From CAG-488 sp003486665 (GTDB taxonomy: Bacteria; Bacillota; Clostridia; Oscillospirales; Acutalibacteraceae), in the NCBI GenBank assembly GCA_937892905.1, contig CALBHS010000177.1:48878-112877 (forward strand): 64,000 bases of DNA. Direction: 5' to 3'. A model generated the notes under the pieces. That model was not told where the DNA came from. It saw nothing but the letters and a program-made list of their open reading frames with translations, and searched no databases. Both the position numbers and the translations under genes were made by a program. This document shows, in pieces, positions 16,217-24,911 of this stretch (the first letter of the stretch is position 1; the number at the start of each line of letters is the position of its first letter).

Positions 16217-16234
16217 AAGTAATTCCTCCTTACC

Positions 16235-16594
16235 TTAGAACTTGAGGCCGCCCTCACGGGCGCCTTCGGCCAGTTCCTGAACACGGCCGTGATATATATA
16301 GCCACCGCGGTCAAATACGCATTCTTCAATGCCTTTGTCCTTAGCGCGCTGTGCGAGTACCTCGCCCACCTTGTGAGCTGCAGCTTTGTTTCCGCCGTAT
16401 TCCGTGAAATCCTTCTCAACAGTAGAAGCGCTGACAAGTGTTACGCCTGCCTCGTCATCTATTAACTGAGCGTAGATGTTCTGTAATGAGCGGAATACAT
16501 CAAGGCGGGGGCACTGAGCTGTGCCGGAGATCTTGTTACGCACTCTCTGGTGACGTGCAAGTCTTGCCTTATTACTGTCTGGTCTGTTAACCAT
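16235..16594 (-). CDS. rplR: 50S ribosomal protein L18
   Basis: 119 aa. A 5S rRNA-binding protein. It shows RLDVFRSLQNIYAQLIDDE in the core and ends FDRGGYIYHGRVQELAEGAR and then EGGLKF, the family close. Confidence 0.97.
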   Translation of the reverse strand: MVNRPDSNKARLARHQRVRNKISGTAQCPRLDVFRSLQNIYAQLIDDEAGVTLVSASTVEKDFTEYGGNKAAAHKVGEVLAQRAKDKGIEECVFDRGGYIYHGRVQELAEGAREGGLKF

Positions 16595-16618
16595 AAGTTT
16601 TTCACTCCTTCATTAAGA

Positions 16619-17164
16619 TTATTTGCCACCCTTACCGGCTTTACCTTCCTTACGGCGGATATGCTCATCAACATACTTGATGCCCTTACCCTTATAAGGC
16701 TCCGGAGGACGCTTCTCGCGTACTTCAGCGGCAAACTGACCTACCTTCTGCTTGTCAGGACCGGAAATAACGATTTTGTTCGGTGCGGGAACTTCGATCT
16801 TGATGCCCTCAGGCTGATCCATGATTACCTGATGTGAAAATCCGATATTCATTACAAGCTGTGTTCCCTGCATAGCGGCACGGTAACCGATACCGTTGAT
16901 CTCAAGCTCCTTCTTGTATCCGTGAGCAGCACCCTCAACCATGTTGGCGATGAGTGTTCTCGTAAGACCGTGAAGTGATCTGTTGAGCTTTTCATCATTC
17001 GGACGAGTAACAACGATCTCGTTGTTCTCAACTGCAACAGCGATATTGCTGTGCACTGTTCTGGTAAGAGTTCCCTGAGGACCCTTTACGGTAACAGTGC
17101 TGCCGTCGATCGTAACATCAACGCCTGCAGGAATTGCGATTGGCAACTTACCTATACGTGACAT
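16619..17164 (-). CDS. rplF: 50S ribosomal protein L6
   Basis: 181 aa, a two-domain protein near the sarcin-ricin loop. It begins MSRIGKLPIAIPAGVDVTID, and KRPPEPYKGKGIKY near the C-terminus is the L6 signature. The ATG at 17164 with GGGGAGGTGC ahead matches the family start; eight extra upstream codons in the open frame run into the ribosome site. Confidence 0.97.
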   Translation of the reverse strand: MSRIGKLPIAIPAGVDVTIDGSTVTVKGPQGTLTRTVHSNIAVAVENNEIVVTRPNDEKLNRSLHGLTRTLIANMVEGAAHGYKKELEINGIGYRAAMQGTQLVMNIGFSHQVIMDQPEGIKIEVPAPNKIVISGPDKQKVGQFAAEVREKRPPEPYKGKGIKYVDEHIRRKEGKAGKGGK

Positions 17165-17181
17165 TCTAACAGCACCTCCCC

Positions 17182-17580
17182 TTACCAAACGAATGCAAGA
17201 ACTTCACCGCCGACGTTAGCCTTGCGTGCGTCCTTGTCTGTCATAACGCCCTTGGATGTAGAAACGATTGCGATGCCAAGACCCTTCATAACCTTCGGCA
17301 TATCTTCGCAACCGGAATAAATTCTCAAACCGGGCTTGGAAACTCTGCGTAAACCTGTGATGGCTGCGGTCTTGTTCTGACCGTACTTGAGGGTGATCTC
17401 GATCATGCCCTGCTTACCGTCATCCTCAACCTTAAAGCCTTTGATATAACCTTCATCAACAAGAATCTGAGCAATTGCCTTCTTCATGTTAGATGCCGGG
17501 ATTTTGACAGAATCATGTTTTGCAGAACTTGCGTTGCGAATTCTGGTTAACATATCTGCGATTGAATCTGTAGTTTGCAT
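17182..17580 (-). CDS. rpsH: 30S ribosomal protein S8
   Basis: 132 aa. Central-domain assembly protein. It begins MQTTDSIADMLTRIRNASSA and ends ARKANVGGEVLAFVW, with ISTSKGVMTDKDAR-type closing motif (VSTSKGVMTDKDARKANVGG). In other bacteria S8 is the translational repressor of the spc operon; no site was identified here. Confidence 0.97.
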   Translation of the reverse strand: MQTTDSIADMLTRIRNASSAKHDSVKIPASNMKKAIAQILVDEGYIKGFKVEDDGKQGMIEITLKYGQNKTAAITGLRRVSKPGLRIYSGCEDMPKVMKGLGIAIVSTSKGVMTDKDARKANVGGEVLAFVW

Positions 17581-17612
17581 ACCGTCAACCTCCTTAATGC
17601 AATTACTCTAAA

Positions 17613-17798
17613 TTACCAACTTGCTTTCTTTACTCCGGGGATCTGACCTGCATGAGCAAGCTCCCTGAAGCAGATACGGCAAACGCCGTACTTACGAAGA
17701 TACGCATGTGGTCTTCCGCAGATCTTGCATCTGTTGTATGCTCTTGATGAATACTTTGCAGTCTTGGCCTGCTTAACCTTCATTGATGTCTTAGCCAC
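17613..17798 (-). CDS. rpsZ: 30S ribosomal protein S14, type Z (zinc)
   Basis: 61 aa, the short zinc form of S14. Ligands C24, C27, C40 and C43 lie in NRCKICGRPHAYLRKYGVC and RICFREL. No zinc-free paralog is in the window. spc operon between rplE and rpsH. Confidence 0.97.
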   Translation of the reverse strand: MAKTSMKVKQAKTAKYSSRAYNRCKICGRPHAYLRKYGVCRICFRELAHAGQIPGVKKASW

Positions 17799-17810
17799 AA
17801 TTATACCTCC

Positions 17811-18353
17811 TTATTTCTCGAACGGAGCACCCATAAGCGTAAGCAGCTCACGAGCCTCTTCGTCTGTTTTTGCTGTGGTTACGAAACAGATATCCATACC
17901 ACGAACCTTATCTACCTTATCATAATCGATTTCGGGGAAGATAAGCTGCTCTTTGATGCCCATGGAATAGTTTCCGCGGCCGTCAAAAGAGTTAGCGTTG
18001 ATTCCTCTGAAGTCACGAACACGGGGAAGAGCGAGATTGAAGAATCTGTCAAGGAATTCATACATTCTATCTCCTCTGAGCGTGACCTTAACGCCGATTG
18101 TCATGCCTTCACGGAGCTTGAAGTTAGCAACTGACTTCTTAGCCTTGCAAAGAACAGGCTTCTGACCTGTGATCTGGCTGAGATCGCTTACGATAGCATC
18201 AACAACCTTCGGGTTATCTCTTGCTTCGCCGCAAGCAACGTTGATAACGATCTTCTCAAGCTTAGGGATCTGCATGACACTCTTGTATTCAAACTTTTTC
18301 ATCAAAGCCGGTGCGACTTCGTTAACATAGGTTTCTTTTAACCTTGCTGCCAT
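17811..18353 (-). CDS. rplE: 50S ribosomal protein L5
   Basis: 180 aa. Binds 5S rRNA and contacts S13 at the intersubunit bridge. Motifs IVINVACGEARDNPKVVDA and GRGNYSMGIKEQLIFPEID are typical. Confidence 0.97.
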   Translation of the reverse strand: MAARLKETYVNEVAPALMKKFEYKSVMQIPKLEKIVINVACGEARDNPKVVDAIVSDLSQITGQKPVLCKAKKSVANFKLREGMTIGVKVTLRGDRMYEFLDRFFNLALPRVRDFRGINANSFDGRGNYSMGIKEQLIFPEIDYDKVDKVRGMDICFVTTAKTDEEARELLTLMGAPFEK

Positions 18354-18372
18354 TTGTCATGTACCTCCCTTA

Positions 18373-18699
18373 TTAAAATTCCGCGTTGCACTTTTTGCAA
18401 ATGCGTTTCTTATCTTTCTTGCCGTCAGCCTTAGCTGCGTGACCAACTCTTGTCGGTCTGCCGCACTTCGGGCAAACGAGCTGTACCTTATCGGCATAGA
18501 GTGCGCTCTCAGCCTTTACAAGGCCTCCCTGCTCACCCATCTGTCTGGGCTTAACGTGCTTTGTAACAATGTTAATGCCCTCAACGATAACCTTACCCTC
18601 CGAAGGAGCAACCTGGAGAACCTTACCTTTAGCTCCACGGTACTTACCGTTGATTACTATGACCTGATCACCGGTCTTAACGTGTACTTTATTACTCAT
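18373..18699 (-). CDS. rplX: 50S ribosomal protein L24
   Basis: 108 aa. An assembly initiator with an N-terminal KOW motif (VKTGDQVIVINGKYRGAKGK). The C-terminus contains two CxxC pairs (CPKCGRPTRVG and CKKCNAEF), a zinc-ribbon-like extension found in many Firmicute L24 proteins. Confidence 0.97.
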   Translation of the reverse strand: MSNKVHVKTGDQVIVINGKYRGAKGKVLQVAPSEGKVIVEGINIVTKHVKPRQMGEQGGLVKAESALYADKVQLVCPKCGRPTRVGHAAKADGKKDKKRICKKCNAEF

Positions 18700-18714
18700 A
18701 GTTGCACCCCCTGA

Positions 18715-19083
18715 TTAAAGCACTTCGGGAGCGAGTGAAAGGATCTTCATGAAGTCATGGTCACGAAGCTCTCTTGCAACAGGTCCAAAAATACGTGTGC
18801 CCTTTGGGTTTTTGTCTTCTCTGATGATGACAGCTGCATTCTCGTCGAAACGAATATATGTGCCGTCGTTGCGGCGTACGCCGCTTGCAGTACGAACAAC
18901 TACTGCCTTTACAACCTCGCCCTTCTTTACGACGCCGCCGGGTGTTGCTTTCTTAACCGAAGCAACGATAACGTCGCCGATGTTGGCGTATCTTCTGCCG
19001 GTACCACCGAGAACTCGGATACATCTGATCTCCTTCGCTCCGGTGTTGTCGGCAACTTTGAGGTTACTTTCTTGCTGTATCAC
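18715..19083 (-). CDS. rplN: 50S ribosomal protein L14
   Basis: 122 aa. Binds 23S rRNA at the subunit interface. It begins MIQQESNLKVADNTGAKEIR and has the signature around ASVKKATPGGVVKKGEVVKA. Confidence 0.98.
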   Translation of the reverse strand: MIQQESNLKVADNTGAKEIRCIRVLGGTGRRYANIGDVIVASVKKATPGGVVKKGEVVKAVVVRTASGVRRNDGTYIRFDENAAVIIREDKNPKGTRIFGPVARELRDHDFMKILSLAPEVL

Positions 19084-19111
19084 AGTGTTTGCCTCCTTAC
19101 ACCTGCGCCAA

Positions 19112-19369
19112 TTATTTGGCTTTCTCGATAATCTCGACTACACGCCATCTCTTGTCCTTTGAAAGAGGACGTGTTTCCATAATCAATACCTTGTCGCCTA
19201 CGCCGCACTCGTTCTTCTCGTCATGAGCCTTGAACTTGATTGTACGATTGACGATCTTCTTATAAAGCGGATGCTTTATCTTATCCTTAACAGTGACAAC
19301 GACTGTCTTGTCCATCTTGTCGCTGCTGACAACGCCTACGCGCGTCTTTCTGAGGTTTCTTTCTTCCAT
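19112..19369 (-). CDS. rpsQ: 30S ribosomal protein S17
   Basis: 85 aa OB-fold protein. It begins MEERNLRKTRVGVVSSDKMD and contains GDKVLIMETRPLSKDKRWRV. The ATG at 19369 (GGGAGG 9 nt ahead) is the family start; seven extra codons upstream would include the ribosome site. Confidence 0.97.
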   Translation of the reverse strand: MEERNLRKTRVGVVSSDKMDKTVVVTVKDKIKHPLYKKIVNRTIKFKAHDEKNECGVGDKVLIMETRPLSKDKRWRVVEIIEKAK

Positions 19370-19389
19370 TACAGTTAACCTCCCTTTCA

Positions 19390-19593
19390 TTACGACTCAG
19401 CGCCGTGGAGTTCGATATCTCTCTGAACAGTCTTTATTCTTGCGATATCCTTTTTAACGGCGTTAATACGCATTGGGTTGTCGAGCTGGTTAATGGCCTG
19501 CTGGAAACGAAGCTTGAAAAGCTCATCCTTAAGATCGTGAAGCTTAGAATCAAGCTCGCTTGCGGACATTTTTCTGATTTCACTTGCTTTCAT
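19390..19593 (-). CDS. rpmC: 50S ribosomal protein L29
   Basis: 67 aa all-helical protein at the tunnel exit. ELFKLRFQQAINQLDNPMRI is the core signature. Overlaps the rplP stop by one base, so translation is coupled. Confidence 0.97.
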   Translation of the reverse strand: MKASEIRKMSASELDSKLHDLKDELFKLRFQQAINQLDNPMRINAVKKDIARIKTVQRDIELHGAES

Positions 19594-20018
19594 TACTGCT
19601 CACCACCCGTTTCTTCTTTAGTAACAAACTTGCATTTGATCGGGAGCTTGTTAGCTGCAAGACGAAGAGCCTCGCGAGCTGTGTCCTCATCAACACCTGC
19701 AATTTCAAACATAACTCTGCCCGGCTTAACAACTGCAACCCAGTATTCAGGTGATCCTTTACCTGAACCCATCCGGGTTTCAGCCGGCTTCTCTGTGATC
19801 GGCTTATCCGGGAAAATCTTAATCCAAACCTGACCGTTACGCTTGATGTAACGAGTCATAGCGATACGAGCTGCCTCGATCTGGTTTGATGTGATCCATG
19901 CCGGTTCGAGAGCCTGAAGTCCAAATTCACCGTTAGTAACCTTGTTACCACGTGTTGCCTTACCCTTCAGACGACCTCTCTGAACGCGACGATATTTAAC
20001 TCTTTTAGGTAACAGCAT
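19593..20018 (-). CDS. rplP: 50S ribosomal protein L16
   Basis: 141 aa. Contacts A-site tRNA. It begins MLLPKRVKYRRVQRGRLKGK and contains RMGSGKGSPEYWVAVVKPGR. One-base overlaps join it to rpsC upstream and rpmC downstream. Confidence 0.98.
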   Translation of the reverse strand: MLLPKRVKYRRVQRGRLKGKATRGNKVTNGEFGLQALEPAWITSNQIEAARIAMTRYIKRNGQVWIKIFPDKPITEKPAETRMGSGKGSPEYWVAVVKPGRVMFEIAGVDEDTAREALRLAANKLPIKCKFVTKEETGGEQ

Positions 20019-20701
20019 TATTTAGCTCCCTCCTTACGGCGCGGTCTGCGATGATTGTTGTTAGCCTCATGGAGAACCTCGCCCTTGTAAAGCCAAACCT
20101 TGATGCCGATACGACCGTAAGTTGTCTTTGCCTCAGCAAAGCCGTAGTCGATATCTGCACGGATTGTCTGAAGGGGAATTGTTCCCTCATGATAAGTTTC
20201 AGAACGAGCGATTTCCGCTCCGCCAAGACGGCCTGAACACTGAATCTTAATACCCTTTGCGCCGAGCTTCATTGTGCGTCCGATGCACTGCTTCATAGCA
20301 CGACGGAAAGAAATACGTCTTTCAAGCTGAGATGCGATGTTCTCAGCAACAAGCTGTGCGTCAAGGTCGGGCTGCTTGATCTCAATAATGTTGATCGAAA
20401 CATCCTTGTCGCCGCCAAGCTTCTTCTTACAAACTTCCTTGAGCTTCTCGATCTCCGAGCCGCCGCGGCCGATAACCATGCCGGGCTTCGCGCAATGAAT
20501 GTTGATATAAACACGCTTTGCGTCACGCTCGATCTCAACCTTAGGTACACCTGCAGGAGCGAGTGTATCGAGAAGGTATTCACGAAGATTATAATCCTCA
20601 ACAAGTGTATCGCCGAAAGTACTCTTACCGGCATACCAGCGGGATTCCCAATTCTTAATAACACCGATTCTAAGACCGGTAGGATTTATTTTCTGGCCCA
20701 T
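20018..20701 (-). CDS. rpsC: 30S ribosomal protein S3
   Basis: 227 aa. Forms the mRNA entry tunnel. The KH domain GXXG-type motif reads KPGMVIGRGGSEIEKLKEV; the N-terminus MGQKINPTGLRIGVIKNWES and the C-terminal GRIGIKVWLYKGEV are standard. Confidence 0.98.
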   Translation of the reverse strand: MGQKINPTGLRIGVIKNWESRWYAGKSTFGDTLVEDYNLREYLLDTLAPAGVPKVEIERDAKRVYINIHCAKPGMVIGRGGSEIEKLKEVCKKKLGGDKDVSINIIEIKQPDLDAQLVAENIASQLERRISFRRAMKQCIGRTMKLGAKGIKIQCSGRLGGAEIARSETYHEGTIPLQTIRADIDYGFAEAKTTYGRIGIKVWLYKGEVLHEANNNHRRPRRKEGAK

Positions 20702-20720
20702 ATGTTTACCTCCTCCTCGC

Positions 20721-21053
20721 TTATTCTGCTTCTCTGAGTACTAATGTGATGTGAGAAGTCTTCTTGTTTATTCTGTATGCACGTCCCTGTGCGCGAGGTC
20801 TGATTCTCTTAAGAGTCGGACCCTGACCTACGAAGCATTCTGCAACGTAGAGGTTGGAAACGTCCATATCTTTGTTTTCCGCATTTGCCATAGCTGACTT
20901 AAGCAGCTTTTCAAGCGGTTCACACGCAGCCTTCGGCGTGTGTTTAAGGATAGCCATTGCCTGGTCGCAAGGCTTATTTCTGATAAGGTCAAGCACAATC
21001 TGAACCTTTCTCGGTGCAATACGCACGTAGGTTACTTTTGCTGTTGCTTCCAT
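20721..21053 (-). CDS. rplV: 50S ribosomal protein L22
   Basis: 110 aa. Its hairpin lines the exit tunnel. TYVRIAPRKVQIVLDLIRNK and GPTLKRIRPRAQGRAYRINK are the family landmarks. Confidence 0.98.
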   Translation of the reverse strand: MEATAKVTYVRIAPRKVQIVLDLIRNKPCDQAMAILKHTPKAACEPLEKLLKSAMANAENKDMDVSNLYVAECFVGQGPTLKRIRPRAQGRAYRINKKTSHITLVLREAE

Positions 21054-21076
21054 GAATACACACTCCTTTCGGCTAA

Positions 21077-21358
21077 TTATTTACCATTATTTGTTGTCTT
21101 TGAACCTGCATGACCTCTGAAGGTTCTTGTAGGTGCAAATTCGCCCAACTTATGACCAACCATGTCCTCTGTAACATATACGGGAACGTGTTTGCGTCCG
21201 TCATGAACCGCAAATGTGTGGCCGACAAAGTCAGGGAAGATTGTGGAGCTGCGGCTCCATGTCTTGAGAACTATTTTTTCGCCCTTCTCGTTCATGGCCT
21301 GTACTCTCTGGAGCAACTTAGCCTGCACGTAGGGACCTTTCTTTATGCTTCTGCCCAT
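21077..21358 (-). CDS. rpsS: 30S ribosomal protein S19
   Basis: 93 aa. Head protein partnering S13. It begins MGRSIKKGPYVQAKLLQRVQ and contains HKLGEFAPTRTFRGHAG. Confidence 0.98.
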   Translation of the reverse strand: MGRSIKKGPYVQAKLLQRVQAMNEKGEKIVLKTWSRSSTIFPDFVGHTFAVHDGRKHVPVYVTEDMVGHKLGEFAPTRTFRGHAGSKTTNNGK

Positions 21359-21379
21359 AGATCTTTATCTCCTTTCAAC

Positions 21380-22213
21380 TTATTTGCCGTTACGACGTCT
21401 TACGATCATCTTGTTGGAAGCCTTCTTCTTGTTACGAGTCTTGTAACCGAGAGCCGGCTTGCCCCAAGGTGTAACAGGGCCGGGACGACCGATAGGTGAC
21501 TTACCTTCACCACCGCCGTGGGGGTGATCGTTCGGGTTCATGACAGAACCGCGGACTGTAGGTCTCCAACCCATATGACGTTTTCTACCTGCGTTACCGA
21601 TCTTAACGTTCTCGTGATCAAGGTTACCAACCTGGCCTACAGTAGCCATACAAGTTGCGGGAACCTTGCGAAGCTCGCCGGACGGAAGTCTGAGGAGAGC
21701 ATATTCGCCTTCCTTAGCCATAAGCTGTGCAGCGTTGCCTGCAGCTCTTGCAAGCTGACCGCCGCGGCCCGGATAAAGCTCAACGTTATGAACAACGGTA
21801 CCTGTGGGGATGTTTATGAGCGGCAGTGCATTGCCCGGCTTGATATCGGCATCGGGACCTGCCATAACCTTGTCACCGACCTTAAGGCCTGCGGGAGCAA
21901 GGATGTAGCTCTTTACGCCGTCCTCATACTTGATGAGAGCGATGTGAGCTGAACGGTTCGGGTCATATTCGAGTGAAACTACCTCAGCAGGAATATCGAA
22001 CTTGGAACGCTTGAAGTCGATTACACGGTACTTTCTGCGGTTTGCGCCGCCGCGGTGACGTACTGTGATGCGACCGTAATTGTTACGACCCGATTTATTC
22101 TTGAGCGGCTCAAGGAGGCTTCTTTCGGGAGCAACCTTTGAAAGCTCTGAATAATCTGTAACCGACATATTTCTACGTGAATTTGAAGTCGGCTTATAGA
22201 CTTTGATCGACAT
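21380..22213 (-). CDS. rplB: 50S ribosomal protein L2
   Basis: 277 aa. Required for subunit joining and peptidyl transferase activity. The conserved loop is MNPNDHPHGGGEGKSPIG. Start ATG 22213 with AAAGGAG ahead gives the usual MSIKVYKPTSNSRRNMSV opening. Confidence 0.98.
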   Translation of the reverse strand: MSIKVYKPTSNSRRNMSVTDYSELSKVAPERSLLEPLKNKSGRNNYGRITVRHRGGANRRKYRVIDFKRSKFDIPAEVVSLEYDPNRSAHIALIKYEDGVKSYILAPAGLKVGDKVMAGPDADIKPGNALPLINIPTGTVVHNVELYPGRGGQLARAAGNAAQLMAKEGEYALLRLPSGELRKVPATCMATVGQVGNLDHENVKIGNAGRKRHMGWRPTVRGSVMNPNDHPHGGGEGKSPIGRPGPVTPWGKPALGYKTRNKKKASNKMIVRRRNGK

Positions 22214-22303
22214 TTGATTCACACTCCTTTAAGTGGCTTCGCGGAGTATGTCGAACTCCATACATTACCACCGGAATTTTACGGTTTGTTTTGTGATGTC
22301 AGA

Positions 22304-22600
22304 TTACATCATGCCATCGAAGAACTCGATGGTCTTAGAATCCTCTGTAAGAGTAACGATCGCCTTTTTCCAAGAAGCTGTGAAGCCCTGGGAAACGCCC
22401 TGTCTGCGAAGCTTGCCGAGGCAGTTGATGGTATTAACCTTAGCTACCTTTACGCCGAAAAGCTCTTCAACAGCTGCAGCGATTTCGATCTTGTTTGCAT
22501 CCTTGGCAACCGAGAAGGTGTACTTCTTGTCAGCAGTGCCGAGCATACTCTCTTCTGTGATAATCGGACGGAGGATTATGTCCTGTGCTGCTTTACTCAT
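22304..22600 (-). CDS. rplW: 50S ribosomal protein L23
   Basis: 98 aa. Docking site for SRP and trigger factor at the tunnel exit. ILRPIITEESMLGTADKKY near the start is typical. Overlaps rplD by 4 nt (ATGA). Its C-terminus is followed by a 90-nt gap before rplB. Confidence 0.97.
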   Translation of the reverse strand: MSKAAQDIILRPIITEESMLGTADKKYTFSVAKDANKIEIAAAVEELFGVKVAKVNTINCLGKLRRQGVSQGFTASWKKAIVTLTEDSKTIEFFDGMM

Positions 22601-23220
22601 GCATATACCTCCTCAATCTTTGCAACGCTGTCCTTAAGAACAAGCATTGTGTCACAATTAAGAATGTCATAAACATTCAATGTGTTTACGGTTGAAACCT
22701 TAACACCGGCAATGTTTCTTGCGCTTCTGTAAAGAACATCGTTGTTCTCCGGAAGAACGAGAAGAACCTTCTTGCCTGTTTCAAGAGCTGTAAGAACCTT
22801 TACAACCTCTTTAGTCTTGATTGCGTCAAGCTTGAACTCGTCAAGAACTACAAGCTCCTCCGCTGCAACCTTTGAAGAGAAAGCCGACTTCATAGCAAGT
22901 CTTCTTACCTTCTTGTTGATTGAGAAGCCGTACTCTCTCGGCTTGGGGCCGTGTGCGATACCGCCGTGTGTCCACTGAGGAGCTCTTGTTGAACCCTGAC
23001 GTGCACGACCTGTACCCTTCTGCTTCCACGGCTTCTTGCCGCCGCCGCTTACCTCTGAGCGTGTACGGGTTGACTGTGTGCCCTGACGCTGATTTGCCAA
23101 ATAGTTAACTACGCAAAGGTGCATAGCATAAGTATTCGGCTCGATTCCGAAAACAGACTCTGCAAGAGCAAGATCGGAAACCTTTTTACCGTTCATATCG
23201 AATACTGATACATTAGGCAT
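22597..23220 (-). CDS. rplD: 50S ribosomal protein L4
   Basis: 207 aa. Its tunnel loop contains KPWKQKGTGRARQGSTRAPQ followed by WTHGG. L4 is the autoregulator of the S10 operon in gamma-proteobacteria and some Firmicutes; here it could act on the long leader at 24248-24550. Confidence 0.98.
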   Translation of the reverse strand: MPNVSVFDMNGKKVSDLALAESVFGIEPNTYAMHLCVVNYLANQRQGTQSTRTRSEVSGGGKKPWKQKGTGRARQGSTRAPQWTHGGIAHGPKPREYGFSINKKVRRLAMKSAFSSKVAAEELVVLDEFKLDAIKTKEVVKVLTALETGKKVLLVLPENNDVLYRSARNIAGVKVSTVNTLNVYDILNCDTMLVLKDSVAKIEEVYA

Positions 23221-23238
23221 ACCTTAACACTCCTTCCG

Positions 23239-23871
23239 TTACGCTTTCTTGGCATCGGCGATAACAACGATTCCGCCCTTCGGGCCCGGAATTGCGCCCT
23301 TAACGGCGATGAGGTTGTTCTCAACGTCAACCTTAGCAATAGTTAAATTCTGAACTGTGGTGCGGTCTACACCGTAGTGACCTGCAAGCTTCTTTCCCTT
23401 GTAAACACGGGAAGGAGTTGAACAAGCACCCAATGAACCGGCGTGTCTTGCAACGGGACCTGTACCATGTGACTCTCTGAGTCTTGCAAAATTCCAACGC
23501 TTGATGGAACCTGCTGTTCCGTGACCCTTGCTTGTGCCGATAACGTCAACCTTGTCGCCTGCTGCGAACACGTCAGCCTTGAGGATGTCGCCTACGTTAA
23601 CGTCTGCAATGTTCTCAAGACAGAACTCTTTAAGTACCTTCTTGGGCGCAACGTTGTTCTTTGCGAAGTGACCCTTCATAGCCTTGTTGACTCTCTGTGC
23701 CTTTACGTCACCGAAGCCGACCTGAACAGCCTCGTAGCCGTCATTCTCGATCGTCTTCTTCTGTGTGATTACACACGGACCTGCTTCAACGACTGTTACG
23801 GGAATTACATTGCCCTTTTCGTCGAAGATCTGTGTCATACCGATTTTCTTTCCGATAAGACCCTTTTTCAT
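23239..23871 (-). CDS. rplC: 50S ribosomal protein L3
   Basis: 210 aa. Near the peptidyl transferase centre. It begins MKKGLIGKKIGMTQIFDEKG and contains FARLRESHGTGPVARHAGSL, a somewhat divergent version of the usual S.SHG..HR.PGS loop. Confidence 0.97.
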   Translation of the reverse strand: MKKGLIGKKIGMTQIFDEKGNVIPVTVVEAGPCVITQKKTIENDGYEAVQVGFGDVKAQRVNKAMKGHFAKNNVAPKKVLKEFCLENIADVNVGDILKADVFAAGDKVDVIGTSKGHGTAGSIKRWNFARLRESHGTGPVARHAGSLGACSTPSRVYKGKKLAGHYGVDRTTVQNLTIAKVDVENNLIAVKGAIPGPKGGIVVIADAKKA

Positions 23872-23935
23872 ATAAGTTTTCCTCCTTATAGGTTATTGGT
23901 TGGCAACTGCGCCAACTTGACCTGTTAGCGTGAAA

Positions 23936-24247
23936 TCAAAGCTTGATTTCGATTTCTACGCCGGCAGGAAGCTCAAGACCTCTCAAAGCGTCAACAGTCT
24001 TAGCTGACGGTCTGATGATGTCGATAAGCCTTTTGTGTGTGCGCTGTTCGAACTGCTCTCTGGAGTCCTTGTACTTGTGAACAGCACGAAGGATCGTAAC
24101 GACCTCTTTCTCTGTCGGAAGGGGAACGGGACCTGAAACCTGAGCGCCTGTGCGCTTAGCAGTTTCAACGATCTTCTCCGCTGCCTTATCAACGAGATTG
24201 TGGTCATAGCCCTTCAATCTGATTCTGATTTTTCCCTTTACTGCCAT
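23936..24247 (-). CDS. rpsJ: 30S ribosomal protein S10
   Basis: 103 aa. Also the NusE partner in antitermination. It begins MAVKGKIRIRLKGYDHNLVD and contains VSGPVPLPTEKEVVTILRA. First gene of the superoperon; no rpsL, fusA or tuf genes precede it, so the operon starts here at its own promoter. Confidence 0.98.
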   Translation of the reverse strand: MAVKGKIRIRLKGYDHNLVDKAAEKIVETAKRTGAQVSGPVPLPTEKEVVTILRAVHKYKDSREQFEQRTHKRLIDIIRPSAKTVDALRGLELPAGVEIEIKL

Positions 24248-24556
24248 GATTTTGCCTCCTTACAAAGTTTGGCGGGCAACGTTTAAAACCTACTTTAGCA
24301 ACGTTTCCGGGTGTTTCCACCCTCTGCATTTAAAAACCGGAAATGGGTTAGTTTCCGGGATAGTGCATTTAAGGTCTTAAACGCACATACACGCACAGGT
24401 CCGCTAAGGGATAGCAAGCCCGTGCTGTAAGTTATTTAAACGCCCGGTTTTAAATCGGACATACTCCGTGAGAATTCCCGACTTCTACGAGCCGCCACCT
24501 CTCACATCGACGCACATCTACGCACTAAACTACATAATAATATAGCATGCTTGAAT
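24248..24556 (-). promoter_or_regulatory. Long structured 5' leader of the S10 operon
   Basis: About 300 nt of gene-free sequence between the promoter at 24557-24585 and rpsJ. It holds several inverted repeats: GGGTG-TTTC-CACCC at 24309-24322 enclosed by TTTCCGG/CCGGAAA (24304-24343), GTGC.TTTAAG/CTTAAA.GCAC at 24363-24386, and GCTA/TAGC within GCAC/GTGC at 24393-24424. Length and structure suggest an autoregulatory ribosomal-protein leader, but the binding protein cannot be assigned. Confidence 0.6.
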
Positions 24557-24585
24557 AGAATACCACACTTTACTGTCAATTGCAA
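24557..24585 (-). promoter_or_regulatory. Sigma-A promoter of the S10 operon
   Basis: Minus strand TTGCAA (24580-24585), 17-nt spacer, extended TGG plus TATTCT (24557-24562). A perfect TTGACA overlaps the spacer but has no -10 at the right distance. Confidence 0.65.
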
Positions 24586-24629
24586 GCATTTTTTTAAATT
24601 TTTTCAAAAATTTTTTCAGCAAAAATATA

Positions 24630-24662
24630 CCCCGAAAGCAAGCAGTATCAAGGCTTTCGGGG
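24630..24662. terminator. Strong hairpin terminator between the S10 promoter and upstream unit
   Basis: Perfect 10-bp stem CCCCGAAAGC / GCTTTCGGGG with a 13-nt loop. ATTTTTT follows on the plus strand and TATATTTTTG on the minus strand. It can insulate the S10 promoter from both sides. Confidence 0.8.
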
Positions 24663-24818
24663 ATTTTTTGCTCGGATTTTCCACACTTTCCCATATAGTC
24701 GGTTCTGCACAAAAACCGCACCCATATATTGTGGTTTATGACGATTGACAATTTGTTAATTTTCGTTAATCTCTATACTTTTCTAACTTAGATATTTTAC
24801 TTTTTCCTTTATTTCTAT

Positions 24819-24911
24819 AAAAAAGAAAGTATCAGCACGCATACGCTTGACTTGCTTTGCTCCATTTTGAATTGCAGCTTAGAGGACATCGCCGAATACA
24901 AAGAAAAATAA
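24819..24911 (+). pseudogene. Remnant 3' end of an XRE-family (Cro/C1-type) regulator gene
   Basis: An open stretch of about 30 codons ending in TAA translates to ISTHTLDLLCSILNCSLEDI followed by AEYKEK, the last helices of small XRE regulators (compare the common pattern S..TL..LC..LNC...DI.EY). No start codon or DNA-binding helices precede it: the frame closes at a TAG about 25 nt upstream. Immediately followed by a strong terminator, as an intact gene would be. Interpreted as the leftover of a deleted gene. Confidence 0.6.

Noticed and set aside
24530..24751. 73-codon minus-strand ORF across the S10 promoter region
   Set aside because: It covers the terminator and promoter, has no ribosome site and a composition unlike the real genes.
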